Of a stretch of DNA of 64,000 bases, positions 32,901 through 47,200 are shown one piece after another (position 1 is the first letter of the stretch; every line of letters begins with the position of its first letter). The stretch lies in contig NW_026527055.1 of NCBI RefSeq assembly GCF_027744825.2, forward strand, positions 2,170,001 through 2,234,000, read 5' to 3'. Source of the DNA: Synchiropus splendidus (lineage: Eukaryota > Chordata > Actinopteri > Syngnathiformes > Callionymidae). The notes under the pieces are model-generated. The model ran no database searches. It was not told the origin of the DNA and worked only from the letters and a program-made list of their open reading frames with translations. The position numbers were made by a program, and so were the translations under genes.

Positions 32901-35900
32901 TTTGGCGTTCCGGAACCCACCTTATCTCAGGCTGAAACTGTGTTTTCTTCATTGTCCCATAACTTTGAAGGAAAGCTTCACAACATGAAAGTTTCACCTC
33001 CCACTATAGCAGAAAGGGTTTTTCTAGTAGTTGCACATCAAATCTAAGCTGTCTGAAGTGTTTTTCGAAAGTTATCAACATTTTTATGTTTGGCGTTCCG
33101 GAATCGACCTTATCTCAGGCTGAAAACGCGTTTTACGCATTGTCCCATAACTTTCCAGGGAAGCTTCAGAACATGAAATGTTTACCTCCCACTATGTCAG
33201 AAAGAGTCTTTCTAGTAGTTGAACATCAAATCTAAGCTGTCTGAAGTGTTGTTCCAAAGTTATCAACATTTTTACGTTTCGCGTTCCGGAACCCACCTTA
33301 TCTCAGGCTGAAAACGCGTTTTCTGCATTGTGCCATAACTTTGCAGGGAAGCTTCTGAACAACAAATTTTAACCTCCTCCTCTTGCAGAAAGTGTCTTTC
33401 TAGTAGTTGCACATCAAAACTAACCTGTCTGAAATGTTTTTCCAAAGTTATCAACATTTTTATGTTTGGCGTTCCGGAATCAACCTTATCTCAGGCTGAA
33501 GACGCGTTTTACGCATTGTGCCATAACTTTGCAGGGAAGTTCCAGAAAATGAAATTTTCACCTCCCACTATGGCAGAAAGGGTCTTTCTAGTAGTTGCAC
33601 ATCAAATCTAAGCTGTCTGAAGTGTTTTTCGAAAGTTATCAACATTTTTATGTTTGGCGTTCTGGAACCCTCCTTATCTCAGGCTGAAAACGCGTTTTTT
33701 GCATTGTGCCATAACTTTGCAGGGAAGCTTCAGAACATGAAATTTTGAAATTCCTCTAAAGCAGAAACAGTCTTTCTAGTAGTTGCACATCAAATCTAAG
33801 CTGTCTGAAGTGTTGTTCCAAAGTTATCAACATTTTTACGTTTGGCGTTCCGGAACCCACCTTATCTCAAGCTGAAAACGTGTTTTCTGCATTGTGCCAT
33901 AACTTCTCAGGGAAGCTTCAGAACATGAAATTTTCACCTCCCACTATCGCAGATAGGGTCTTTCTAGTAGTTGCACATCAAATCTAAGCTGTCTGAAGTG
34001 TTTTTCCAAAGATATCAACATTTTTATGTTTGGCGTTCCGGAACCCACCTTATCTCAGGCTGAAAACGCGTTTTCTGCTTTGTGCCATAACTTTGCAGGG
34101 AAGCTTCAGAACATGAAATTTTCAACTCCCACTATAACAGACAGGGACTTTGTGGTCTTTGCACATCAAATCTAAGCTGTCTGAAGTGTTTTTCGAAAGT
34201 TATCAACATTTTTATGTTTGGCGTTCCGGAACCCACCTTGTCTCAGGCTGTAAACGCGTTTTCTGCATTGTGCCACAACTTTGCAGGGAAGCTTCAGAAC
34301 ATGAAATTTTAACCACCCACTATAGCAGAAAGGGTCTTTCTAGTAGTTGCACATCATATCTAAGCTGTCTGAAGTGTTTTTCCAAAGTTATAAACATTTT
34401 TATGTTTGGCGTTCCGAAACCCACCTTATCTCAGGCTGAAAACGCGTTTTCTGCTTTGTTCCTTAACTTTGCAGGGAAGCATCAGAACATTAAACTTTCA
34501 GCTCCCACTATGACAAACAGGTTCTTTCTAATAGTTGCACATCAAATCTTATCTGTCTGAAGTGTTTTTCGTAAGTTATCAACATTTTTATGTTTGGCGT
34601 TCCTTAATCGACCTTATCTCAGGCTGAAAACGTGTTTTACGCATTGTCCCATAACTTTCCAGGGAAGCTTCAGAACATGAAATTTTGACCTCCCACTATG
34701 GCAAAAAGGGTCTTTCTAGTAGTTGCACATCAAATCTAAGCTGTCTGAAGTGCTTTTTGAAAATTATCAACATTTTTATATTTGGCGTTCCGGAACCCAC
34801 CTTATCTCAAGCTGAAAACGCGTTTTCTGCATTATGTCATTACTTTGCAGGGAAGCTTCAGAACATGAAATGTTCACCTCCCACTATAGCAGAAAGGGTC
34901 TTTCTAGTAGTTGCACATCAAATCTAAGCTGTCTGATGTGTTTTTCCAAAGTTATCAACATTTTTATGTTTGGCGTTCCGGAATCGACCTTATCTCAGGC
35001 TGAAAACGCGTTTTACGCATTGTGCCATGACTATGCAGGGAAGCTTCAGAAAATGCAATTTTCACCTCCCACTATAGCAGAAAGGGTCTTTCTAGTAGTT
35101 GCACATCAAATCTAAGCTGTATGAAGTTTTTTTCCAAAGTTATCAACATTTTTATGTTTGGCGTTCCGGAACCCACCTTATCTCAGGCTGAAAACGCGGT
35201 TTCTGCATTGTTCCTTAACTTTGCAGGGAAGCTTCAGAACATGAAATTTTCAATTCCTATTTAAAAGACAGGGTCTTTCTAGTAGTTGCACATCAAATCT
35301 AAGTTGTCTGAAGTGTTTTTCGAAAGCTATCAAAATTTTTTAGGTTGGCGTTCCGGAAACGACCTTATCTCGGGCTGAAAACGCGTTTTCTGCTTTGTGC
35401 CATAACTTCGCAGGGAAGCTTCAGAACATGAAATTTTAACCTCCCACTATATAAGAAAGGGTCTTTCAAGTCGTTGCACATCAAATCTAAGCTGTCTGAA
35501 GTGTTTTTCCAAAGTTATAAACATTTTTATGTTTGGCGTTCCGGAACCCACCTTATCTCAGGCTGAAAACGTGTTTTCTGCATTGTTACTTAACTTTGCA
35601 GGGAAGCTTCAGAACATGAAATTTTCAACTCCCACCATAACAGACAGGGTCTTTCTAGTAGTTGCACATCAATTCTAAGCTGTATGAAGTTTTTTTTTCC
35701 AAAGTTATCAACATTTTTATGTTTGGCGTTCCGGAATCAACCTTATCTCAGGCTGAAAACGCGTTTTCTGCATTGTGCCATAACTTTGCAAGGAAGTTTC
35801 AGAACATGAAATTTTCACCTCCCACTATAGCAGAAAGGGTCTTTCTAGTCGTTGCACATCAAATCTAAGCTGTCTGAAGTGTTTTTCCAAAGTTATCAAC

Positions 35901-37281
35901 ATTTTTATGTTTGGCGTTCCGGAACCCACCTCATCTCAGGCTGAAAACGCATTTTCTGCTTTGTGCCATAACTTTGCTGGGAATCTTTTGAACATGAAAT
36001 TTTAACCTCCCACAATAGCATAATGGGTCTTTCTTGTAGTTGCACATCAAATCTAAGCTGTCTGAAGTGGTTTTCCAAAGTTATCAACATTTTTATGTTT
36101 GGCGTTCCAGAACCCACCTTATCTAAGGCTGAAAACGCGGTTTCTGCATTGTTCCTTAACTTTGCAGGGAAGCTTGAGACCATGAAATTTTAAACTCCCA
36201 TTATAACAGACAGGGTCTTTCTAGTAGTTGCAGATCAAATCTAAGTTGTCTGAAGTGTTTTTCGATAGCTATCAACATTTTTTCGGTTAGCGTTCCGGAA
36301 ACGACCTTATCTCGGGCTGAAAACGTGTTTTCTGCATTGTGCCATAACTTTGCAAGGAAGCTTCAGAACATGAAATTTTCAACTCCCACTATAACAGACA
36401 GGGTCTTTCTAGTAGTTGCACATCAAATCTAAGCTGTCTGAAGTGGTTTTCCAAAGTCATCAACATTTTTATGTTAGGCGTTCCGGAACCCACCTTATCT
36501 CAGGCAGAAAACGCGTTTTCTGCATTGTCCCATAACTTTCCAGGGAAGCTTCAGAACATGAAATTTTGACCTCCCACTATAGCAGAAAGGGTCCTTCAAG
36601 TAGTTGCACATCAAATCTAAGCTGTCTGAAGTGTTTTTCCAAAGTTATCAACATTTTTATGTTTGGCGTTCCGGAATCAACCTTATCTCAGGCTGAAAAC
36701 GCTTTTTACGCTTTGTGCCATAACTTTGCAGGGAAGCTTCAGAAAATGAAATTTTCACCTCCCACTATAGCAGAAAGGGTTATTCTAGTAGTTGCACATC
36801 AAATCTAAGCTGACTGAAGTGTTGTTCCAAAGTTATCAAAATTTTTACCCTTGGCGTTCCGGAACCCACCTTATCTCAGGCTGAAAACGCGTTTTCTGCA
36901 TTGTGCCATAACTTCTCAGGGAAGCTTCAGAACATGAAATGTTCACCTCCCACTATAGAAGAAAGGGTCTTTCTAGTAGTTGCACATCAAATCTAAGCTG
37001 TCTGAAGTGTTTTTTAAAAGTTATTAACATTTTTACGTTTGGCGTTCCGGAACCCACCTTATCTCAGGCTGAAAACGCGTTTTCTGCATTGTGTCATATT
37101 TTTGCAGGGAAGCTTCAGAACATGAAATTCTAACCTCCCACTATAGCAGAAAGGGTCCTTCCAGTAGTTGCACATCAAATCTAAGCTGTTTGAAGTGTTT
37201 TTCCAAAGTTATCAACATTTTTATGTTTGGCGTTCCAGAATCGACCTTATCTCAGGCTGAAAACACGTTTTACGCATTGTG
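23942..37281 (+). repeat. Large higher-order unit U1, 13340 bp
   Basis: About 71 monomers form a unit whose start (CCATGACTTTCCAGGG at 23942) recurs exactly 13340 bp later at 37282 and another 3939 bp later at 41221. Order and private variants match U3 along its whole length, with offset changes of +188, -376, +190, +564 and +376 at about 27.6, 29.0, 33.3, 34.8 and 36.8 kb. Nearly all are whole monomers. The 7-bp gap marker (ACCTTATTGAAAACG at about 25408) is shared by all three units. Confidence 0.85.
25395..25575 (+). repeat. Monomer with shared 7-bp deletion (181 bp)
   Basis: ACCTTATTGAAAACG replaces ACCTTATCTCAGGCTGAAAACG. The same 7-bp loss is at about 38748 and 42687, at the offsets expected for U1, U2 and U3. 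It therefore arose once, before the units duplicated. Monomer limits are approximate. Confidence 0.8.
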
Positions 37282-40200
37282 CCATGACTTTCCAGGGAAG
37301 CTTCAGAACATGAAATTTCGACCTCCCACTATGGCAGAAAGGGTCTTTCTAGTAGTTGCACATCAAATCTAAGCTGTCTGAAGTGTTATTCCAAAGTTAT
37401 CAACATTTTTATGTTTGGCGTTCCGGAATCGACCTTATCTCAGGCTGAAAACACGTTTTACGCATTGTGCCATAACTTTGCAGGGAAGCTTCAGAACATG
37501 AAATTTTCACCTCCCACTGTAACAGAAAGGGTCTTTCTAGTACTTGCACATCAATTCTAAGCTGTCTGAAGTGTTGTTCCAAAGTGATCAACATTTTTAC
37601 GTTTGGCGTTTCGGAACCCACCTTATCTCAGGCTGAAAACGCGTTTTCTGCAATGTCCCATAACTTTCCAGGGAAGCTTTAGAACATGAAATTTTGACCT
37701 CCCACTATAGCAGAAAGGGTCTTTCTAGTAGTTGCACATCAAATCTAAGCTGTCTGAGGTGTTTTTCCAAAGTTATCAACATTTTTATGTTTGGCGTTCC
37801 AGAATCGACCTTATCTCAGGCTGAAAACGCGTTTTCTGCATTGTCCCATAACTTTCCAGGGAAGCTTCAGAACATGAAATTTTGACCTCCCACTAAAGCA
37901 GAGAGGATCTTTCTAGTAGTTGTACATCAAATCTAAGCTGTTTGACGTGTTTTTCCAAAGTTATCAACATTTTTTTGTTTTGCGTTCCGGAACCCACCTT
38001 ATCACAGGCTGAAAACGCTTTTTCTGCCTTGTCCCATAACTTTGCAGGGAAGCTTCAGAACATGACATTTTCTCATCCCACTATAGCAGAAAGGGTCTTT
38101 CTAGTAGTTGCACATCAAATCTAAGCTGTTTGAAGTGTTTTTCCAAAGTTAGCAACATTTTTATGTTTGGCGTTCCGGAATCAACCTTATCTCAGGCTGA
38201 AAACGCCTTTTCTGCATTGTGCCATAACTTTGCACGGAAGCTTCAGAACATGAAATTTTCACCTCCCACTGTAGCAGAAAGGGTCTTTCTAGTAGTTGCA
38301 CATCAAATCTAAGCTGTCTGAAGTGTTTTTCAAAATTTATCATATTTTTGTATTTGGCGTTCCGGAATTGACCTTGTCTCATGCTGAATACGTGTTTTCT
38401 GCATTGTGCCATAACTTTGCAGGGAAGTTTCAGAACTTGAAATTTACACCTCCCACTATAGCAGAAATGGTCTTTCTAGTAGTTACACATCAAATGTAAG
38501 CTGTGTGAAGAGTTTTTCCAAAGTTATCAACATTTTGATGCTTGGCGTTCCGAAACCCACCTTATCTCAGGCTGAAAACGCGTTTTCTGCATTGTGCCAT
38601 AACTTTGCAGAGAAGCTTCAGAACATGAAATTTTCACCTCCCACTATAGCAGAAAGGGTCTTTCTAGTAGTTGCACATCAAATCTAAGCTGTTTGAAGTG
38701 TTTTTCCAAAGTTATCAACATTTTTATGTTTGGCGTTCCGGAACGCACCTTATTGAAAACGCCTTTTCTGCATTGTGCCATAACTTTGCAGGGAAGCTTC
38801 AGAACATTAAATTTTCAACTCCCACTATAGCAGAAAGGGTCTTTCTTGTAGTTGCACGTCAAATCTAAGCTGTCTGAAGTGTTTTTCCAAAGTTATCAAC
38901 ATTTTTATGTTTGGCATTCCAGAATCGACCTTATCTCTGGCTGAAAACGCGTTTTCTGCATTGTGATATAACTTTGCAGGGAAGCTTCAGAACATGAAAT
39001 TTTCAACTCCCACTATAGCAGAAAGGGTCTTTCTAGTAGTTGCACGTCAAATATAAGCTGTCTGAAGTGTTTTTCCAAAGTTATCAACATTTTTATGTTT
39101 GGCGTTCCGAAACCCACCTTATCTCACTCTGTAAGCGCGTTTTCTGCATTGTGCCATACCTTTGGAGGAAAGCTTCAGAATATGAAATTTTCACATCCCA
39201 CTATAGCAGAAAGGGTCTTTCTAGTAGTTGCACAACAAATTTAAGCTGTCTGAAGTGTTTTTCGAAAGTTCTCAAAATTTTTATGTTTGGCGTTTTGGAA
39301 CCCACCTTATCTCAGGCTGAAAACGCGTTTTCTGCATCGTGCCATAACTTTGCAGGACAGCTGCAGAATATGAAATTTTCACTTCCCACTATAGCAGAAA
39401 GGGTCTTTCTAGTAGTTGCACATCAAATCTGAGCTGTTTGAAGTGTTTTTCCAAAGTTATCAACATTTTTATGTTTGGCGTTCCGGAATCAACCTTATCT
39501 CAGGCTGAAAACGCGTTTTCTGCTTTGTGCCATAACTTTGCAGGGAAGATTCAGAACATGAAATTTTCTCCTCCCACTATAGCATAAAAGGTCTCTCTAT
39601 TAGTTGCACATCAAATCTAAGCTGTTTGAAGTGTTTTTCCAAAGTTATCAACATTTTTATGTTTGGAGTTCCGGAATCAACCTTATCTCAGGCTGAAAAC
39701 GCCTTTTCTGCATTGTGCCATAACTTTGCAGGGAAGCATCAGAACAAAAAAATTTCACCTCCCACAATAGCAGAAAGGGTCTTTCTAGTAGTTGCACATC
39801 AAATCTAAGCTGTCTGAAGTGTTTTTCCGAAGATATTAACATTTTTATGTTTGGCGTTCCGGAATCGACCCTATCTCAGGCTGAAAACGCGTTTCCTGCA
39901 TTGTGGCATAACTTTGCAGGGAAGCTTTAGAACATCGAATTTTCACTTCGACAATGGCAGAAATGGTCTTTCTAGTAGTTGCACATCAAATCTAAGCTGT
40001 CTGAAGTGTTTTTCCAGAATTATGAACCTTTTTATGTTTGCCGTTCCGGAATCGACCTTATCTCAGGCTGAAAACGCGTTTTACGCATTGTGCCATAACT
40101 TTGCAGGAAAGCTTCAGAACATGAAATTTTCACCTCCCACTATAGCAGAAAGGGTCTTTCTAGTAGTTGCACATCAAATCTAAGCTGTCTGAAGTGTTTT

Positions 40201-41220
40201 TCCAAAGTTATCAACATTTTTATGTTTGGCGTTCCGGAATCAACCTTATCTCAGGCTGAAAACGCTTTTTACGCTTTGTGCCATAACTTTGCAGGGAAGC
40301 TTCAGAAAATGAAATTTTCACCTCCCACTATAGCAGAAAGGGTTATTCTAGTAGTTGCACATCAAATCTAAGCGGTTTGAAGTGTTTTTCCAAAGTTATC
40401 AACATTTTTATGTTAGGCGTTCCGGAACCCACCTTATCTCAGGCAGAAAACGCGTTTTCTGCATTGTGCCATAACTTTGCAGGGAAGCTTCAGAACATGA
40501 AATTTTGACCTCCCACTATAGCAGAAAGGGTCTTTCTAGTAGTTGCACATCAAATCTAAGCTGTCTGAGGTGTTTTTCCAAAGTTATCAACATTTTTATG
40601 TTTGGCGTTCCAGAATCGACCTTATCTCAGGCTGAAAACGCGTTTTACGCATTGTGCCATAACTTTGCAGGGAAGCTTGAGAAAATGAAATTTTCACCTC
40701 CCACTAAAGCAGAAAGGATCGTTCTAGTAGTTGCACATCAAATCTAAGCTGACTGAAGTGTTGTTCCAAAGTTATCAAAATTTTTACCCTTGGCGTTCCG
40801 GAACCCACCTTATCTCAGGCTGAAAACACGTTTTCTGCATTGTGCCATAACTTCTCAGGGAAGCTTCAGAACATGAAATGTTCACCTCCCACTATAGAAG
40901 AAAGGGTCTTTCTAGTAGTTGCACATCAAATCTAAGCTGTCTGAAGTGTTTTTTAAAAGTTATTAACATTTTTACGTTTGGCGTTCCGGAACCCACCTTA
41001 TCTCAGGCTGAAAACGCGTTTTCTGCATTGTGTCATATTTTTGCAGGGAAGCTTCAGAACATGAAATTCTAACCTCCCACTATAGCAGAAAGGGTCCTTC
41101 CAGTAGTTGCACATCAAATCTAAGCTGTTTGAAGTGTTTTTCCAAAGTTATCAACATTTTTATGTTTGGCGTTCCAGAATCGACCTTATCTCAGGCTGAA
41201 AACACGTTTTACGCATTGTG
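37282..41220 (+). repeat. Large higher-order unit U2, 3939 bp, internally deleted
   Basis: The first 2.9 kb (to about 40190) match the head of U1 at a constant offset of 13340. The sequence then switches to the tail of the unit (about 40200-41220 matches 36640-37280 of U1 and 54490-55455 of U3). About 9.8 kb, or 52 monomers, of the unit interior is missing. The tail retains two monomers (about 40370-40745) that U3 has and U1 lacks. The junction is in register, so no broken monomer marks it. Confidence 0.82.
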
Positions 41221-44200
41221 CCATGACTTTCCAGGGAAGCTTCAGAACATGAAATTTCGACCTCCCACTATGGCAGAAAGGGTCTTTCTAGTAGTTGCAC
41301 ATCAAATCTAAGCTGTCTGAAGTGTTATTCCAAAGTTATCAACATTTTTATGTTTGGCGTTCCGGAATCGACCTTATCTCAGGCTGAAAACACGTTTTAC
41401 GCATTGTGCCATAACTTTGCAGGGAAGCTTCAGAACATGAAATTTTCACCTCCCACTGTAACAGAAAGGGTCTTTCTAGTACTTGCACATCAATTCTAAG
41501 CTGTCTGAAGTGTTGTTCCAAAGTGATCAACATTTTTACGTTTGGCGTTTCGGAACCCACCTTATCTCAGGCTGAAAACGCGTTTTCTGCAATGTCCCAT
41601 AACTTTCCAGGGAAGCTTCAGAACATGAAATTTTGACCTCCCACTATAGCAGAAAGGGTCTTTCTAGTAGTTGCACATCAAATCTAAGCTGTCTGAGGTG
41701 TTTTTCCAAAGTTATCAACATTTTTATGTTTGGCGTTCCAGAATCGACCTTATCTCAGGCTGAAAACGCGTTTTCTGCATTGTCCCATAACTTTCCAGGG
41801 AAGCTTCAGAACATGAAATTTTGACCTCCCACTAAAGCAGAAAGGATCTTTCTAGTAGTTGTACATCAAATCTAAGCTGTTTGACGTGTTTTTCCAAAGT
41901 TATCAACATTTTTTTGTTTTGCGTTCCGGAACCCACCTTATCACAGGCTGAAAACGCTTTTTCTGCCTTGTCCCATAACTTTGCAGGGAAGCTTCAGAAC
42001 ATGACATTTTCTCATCCCACTATAGCAGAAAGGGTCTTTCTAGTAGTTGCACATCAAATCTAAGCTGTTTGAAGTGTTTTTCCAAAGTTAGCAACATTTT
42101 TATGTTTGGCGTTCCGGAATCAACCTTATCTCAGGCTGAAAACGCCTTTTCTGCATTGTGCCATAACTTTGCACGGAAGCTTCAGAACATGAAATTTTCA
42201 CCTCCCACTGTAGCAGAAAGGGTCTTTCTAGTAGTTGCACATCAAATCTAAGCTGTCTGAAGTGTTTTTCAAAATTTATCATATTTTTGTATTTGGCGTT
42301 CCGGAATTGACCTTGTCTCATGCTGAATACGTGTTTTCTGCATTGTGCCATAACTTTGCAGGGAAGTTTCAGAACTTGAAATTTACACCTCCCACTATAG
42401 CAGAAATGGTCTTTCTAGTAGTTACACATCAAATGTAAGCTGTGTGAAGAGTTTTTCCAAAGTTATCAACATTTTGATGCTTGGCGTTCCGAAACCCACC
42501 TTATCTCAGGCTGAAAACGCGTTTTCTGCATTGTGCCATAACTTTGCAGAGAAGCTTCAGAACATGAAATTTTCACCTCCCACTATAGCAGAAAGGGTCT
42601 TTCTAGTAGTTGCACATCAAATCTAAGCTGTTTGAAGTGTTTTTCCAAAGTTATCAACATTTTTATGTTTGGCGTTCCGGAACGCACCTTATTGAAAACG
42701 CCTTTTCTGCATTGTGCCATAACTTTGCAGGGAAGCTTCAGAACATTAAATTTTCAACTCCCACTATAGCAGAAAGGGTCTTTCTTGTAGTTGCACGTCA
42801 AATCTAAGCTGTCTGAAGTGTTTTTCCAAAGTTATCAACATTTTTATGTTTGGCATTCCAGAATCGACCTTATCTCTGGCTGAAAACGCGTTTTCTGCAT
42901 TGTGATATAACTTTGCAGGGAAGCTTCAGAACATGAAATTTTCAACTCCCACTATAGCAGAATGGGTCTTTCTCGTAGTTGCACGTCAAATATAAGCTGT
43001 CTGAAGTGTTTTTCCAAAGTTATCAACATTTTTATGTTTGGCGTTCCGAAACCCACCTTATCTCACTCTGTAAGCGCGTTTTCTGCATTGTGCCATACCT
43101 TTGGAGGAAAGCTTCAGAATATGAAATTTTCACATCCCACTATAGCAGAAAGGGTCTTTCTAGTAGTTGCACAACAAATTTAAGCTGTCTGAAGTGTTTT
43201 TCGAAAGTTCTCAAAATTTTTATGTTTGGCGTTTTGGAACCCACCTTATCTCAGGCTGAAAACGCGTTTTCTGCATCGTGCCATAACTTTGCAGGACAGC
43301 TGCAGAATATGAAATTTTCACTTCCCACTATAGCAGAAAGGGTCTTTCTAGTAGTTGCACATCAAATCTGAGCTGTTTGAAGTGTTTTTCCAAAGTTATC
43401 AACATTTTTATGTTTGGCGTTCCGGAATCAACCTTATCTCAGGCTGAAAACGCGTTTTCTGCTTTGTGCCATAACTTTGCAGGGAAGATTCAGAACATGA
43501 AATTTTCTCCTCCCACTATAGCATAAAAGGTCTCTCTATTAGTTGCACATCAAATCTAAGCTGTTTGAAGTGTTTTTCCAAAGTTATCAACATTTTTATG
43601 TTTGGCGTTCCGGAATCAACCTTATCTCAGGCTGAAAACGCCTTTTCTGCATTGTGCCATAACTTTGCAGGGAAGCATCAGAACAAAAAAATTTCACCTC
43701 CCACAATAGCAGAAAGGGTCTTTCTAGTAGTTGCACATCAAATCTAAGCTGTCTGAAGTGTTTTTCCGAAGATATTAACATTTTTATGTTTGGCGTTCCG
43801 GAATCGACCCTATCTCAGGCTGAAAACGCGTTTCCTGCATTGTGGCATAACTTTGCAGGGAAGCTTTAGAACATCGAATTTTCACTTCGACAATGGCAGA
43901 AATGGTCTTTCTAGTAGTTGCACATCAAATCTAAGCTGTCTGAAGTGTTTTTCCAGAATTATGAACCTTTTTATGTTTGGCGTTCCGGAATCGACCTTAT
44001 CTCAGGCTGAAAACGCGTTTTACGCATTGTGCCATAACTTTGCAGGAAAGCTTCAGAACATGAAATTTTCACCTCCCACTATAGCAGAAAGGGTCTTTCT
44101 AGTAGTTGCACATCAAATCTAAGCTGTCTAAAGAGTTTTTCCAAAGTTATCAACACTTTCATGTTTGGTGTTCCGGAATCAACCTTATCTCAGGCTGAAA

Positions 44201-47200
44201 ACGCGTTTTACGCATTGTGCCATAACTTTGCAGGAAAGCTTCAGAACATGAAATTTTCAACTCCCACTATAGCAGAAAGGGTCTTTCGAGTAGTTGCACA
44301 TCAAATCTAAGCTGTCTAAAGAGTTTTTCCAAAGTTATCAATATTTTTATGTTTGGCGTTCCGGAATCGACCTTATCTCAGGCTGAAAACGCGTTTTACG
44401 CATGGTGCCATAACTTTGCAGGGAAGCTTCAGAACATCGAATTTTCACCTCCCACTATAGCAGAAACGGTCTTTCTAGTAGTTGCACATCAAATCTAAGC
44501 AGTATGAAGTGTTTTTCCAAAGTTATCAACACTTTTATGTTTGGCGTACCAGAATCTATCTTATCTCAGGCTAAAGACGTGTTTTCTGCATTGTGCCATA
44601 ACTTTGCAGGGAAGCTTCAGAACATGAAATTTTAAACTTGCGCTATAGCAGAAAAGGTCTTTCTAGTAGTTGCACATCAAATCTAAGCTGTCTGAAGTGT
44701 CTTTTCAAAGTTATCAACACTTTTATGTTTGGCGCTCCGGAATCGACCTTATCTCAGGCTGAAAACGCGTTTTCGGCATTGTGCCATAACTTTGCAAGGA
44801 AGCTTCAGACCATGAAATTTTAAACTTCCACTATAGCAGAAAGGGTCTTTCTCAGAGTTGCACATCAAATCTAAGCTGTCTGAAGTGTTTTTTGAAAGTT
44901 TTCAACATTTTTATGTTTGGCGTTCCGGAACCCACCTTATCTCTGGCTGTAAACGCGTTTCCTGCATTGTGCCATAACTTTGCAGGGAAGCTTCAGAACA
45001 AGAAATTTTCACCTCCCACTATATCAGAAAGGGTCTTTCTAGTAGTTGCACATCAAATCTAAGCTGTTTGAACTGTTTTTCGAAAGTTATCAACATTTTT
45101 ATGTTTGGCGTTCCGGAATGGACCTTATCTCAGGCTGAAAACACGATTTACGCATTCTGCCATAACTTTGCAGGAAAGTTTCAGAACATGAATTTTCACC
45201 TCCCACTATCGCAGAAAGGGTCTTTCTAGTAGTTGCACATCAAATCTAATCTGTTTGAAGTGTTTTTCCAAAGTTATCAACATTTTTATGTTTGGCGTTC
45301 TGAAATCAACCTCATCTCAGACTGAAAACGAGTTTTACGCATTGTGCCATAACTTTGCAGCGAAGCTTCAGAACATGAAATTTTAACTTCCCACTATAGC
45401 AGAAAGGGTCTTTCTAGTAGTTGCACATCAAATCTAAGCTGTCGAAGTTGTTTTTCCAAAGTTATCAACATTTTTATGTTTGGCGTTCTGGAACCCACCT
45501 TATCTCAAGCTAAAAACGCGTTTTCTGGATAGTGCCATAACTTTGCAGGGAGACTTCAGAACATGAAATTTTAACATCCCACTATAGCAGAAAGGGTCTT
45601 TCTAGTAGTTGCACATCAAATCTAAGCTGTCGAAATTGTTTTTCCAAAGTTATCAACATTCTTATGTTTTGCGTTCCGGAATCAACCTTATCTCAGGCTG
45701 AAAACGCGTTTTACGCATTGTGCCATAACTTTGCAGGAAAGCTTCAGAACATGAAATTTTCTACTCCCACGAAAGCAGAAAGGGTCTTTCCAGTGGTTGC
45801 ATATCAAATCAAAGCTGTCTGAAGTGTTTTTCCAAAGTTATCAATATTTTTATGTTTGGCGTTCCGGAATCGACCTTATCTCAGGCTGAAAACGCGTTTC
45901 TTGCATTGTGGCATAACTTTGCAGGGAAGCTTCAGAACATGAAATTTTCACCTCCCACTGTAGCAGAAAGGGTCTTTCTAGTAGTTGCACATCAAATCTA
46001 AGCTGTCTGAAGTGTTTTTCCAAAGTTATCAACATTTTTATGTTTGGCGTTCCGGAATCGACCTTATCTCAGGCTGAAAACGCGTTTTCTGCATTGTGCC
46101 AAAACTTTGTAGGTAAGCTCCAGAACATGAAATTTTCACCTCCCACTATAGCAGAAAGGGTCTTTCTAGTAGGTGCACATCAAATCGAAGCTTTCTGAAG
46201 TGTTTTTCCAAAGTTATCAACACTTTTATGTTTGGCGTTCCGGAATCGACCTTATCTCAGGCTGAAAACGGGTTTCCTGCATTGTGCCATAACTTTGCAG
46301 TGAAGCTTCAGAACATGAAATTTTCACCTCCCACTGTAGCAGAAAGGGTCTTTCTAGTAGTTGCACATCAAATCTAAGCTGTCTGTCGAGTTTTTCCTGA
46401 GTTATCAACATTTTTACGTTTGCCGCTCCGGAACCGACATTATCTCAGGCTGAAAACGCATTTTGTGCATTGAGCCAATAATTCTCAGGGAAGATTCAGA
46501 AAATGAAATTTTCACCTCCCACTATAGCAGAAAGGGTCTTTCTCGTAGTTGCACATCACATCTAAGCTGTCTGAAGTGTTTTTCCAAAGTTATCAACATT
46601 TTTATGTTTGGCGTTCTGGAATCAACCTTATCTCAGGCTGAAAACGCGTTTTACGCATTGTGCCATAACTTTGCAGGGATGCTTCAGAACATGAAATTTT
46701 CACCTCCCACTGTAGCAGAAAGGGTCTTTCTAGTAGTTGCACATCAAATCTAAGCTGTCTGAAGTGTTTTTCCAAAGTTATCAACATTTTTATGTTTGGC
46801 CTCCTGGAACCCTCCTAATCTCAGGCTGAAAACGCGTTTTCTGCATAGTGCCATAACTTTTCAGGGAAGCTTCAGAACATGAAACGTTCGCCTACCACTA
46901 TAGCGGATAGGGTCTTTCTAGTAGTTGCACATCAAATCTAAGCTGTCTGAAGTGTTTTTCCAAAGTTATCAACATTTTTATGATTGGCATTCTGGAACCC
47001 ACCTTATCGGAGGCTGAAAACGCGTTTTCTGCATTGTGCCGTAACTTTGCAGGGACACATCAGAACATGAAATTTTTTCCTCCCACGATAGCAGAAAGGG
47101 TATTTCCAATAGTTGCACATCAAATCTAAGTTGTCTGAAGTGTTTTTCCAAAGTTATCAACATTCTTATGTTTGGCTTTCCGGAAACAACCCTATGTCAG

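Noticed and set aside
35685..35700. T-run (about nine T) as a transcription terminator, also at 53535
   Set aside because: It is a one- or two-base expansion of the normal GTTTTTCC part of the monomer, shared by U1 and U3; no gene precedes it.
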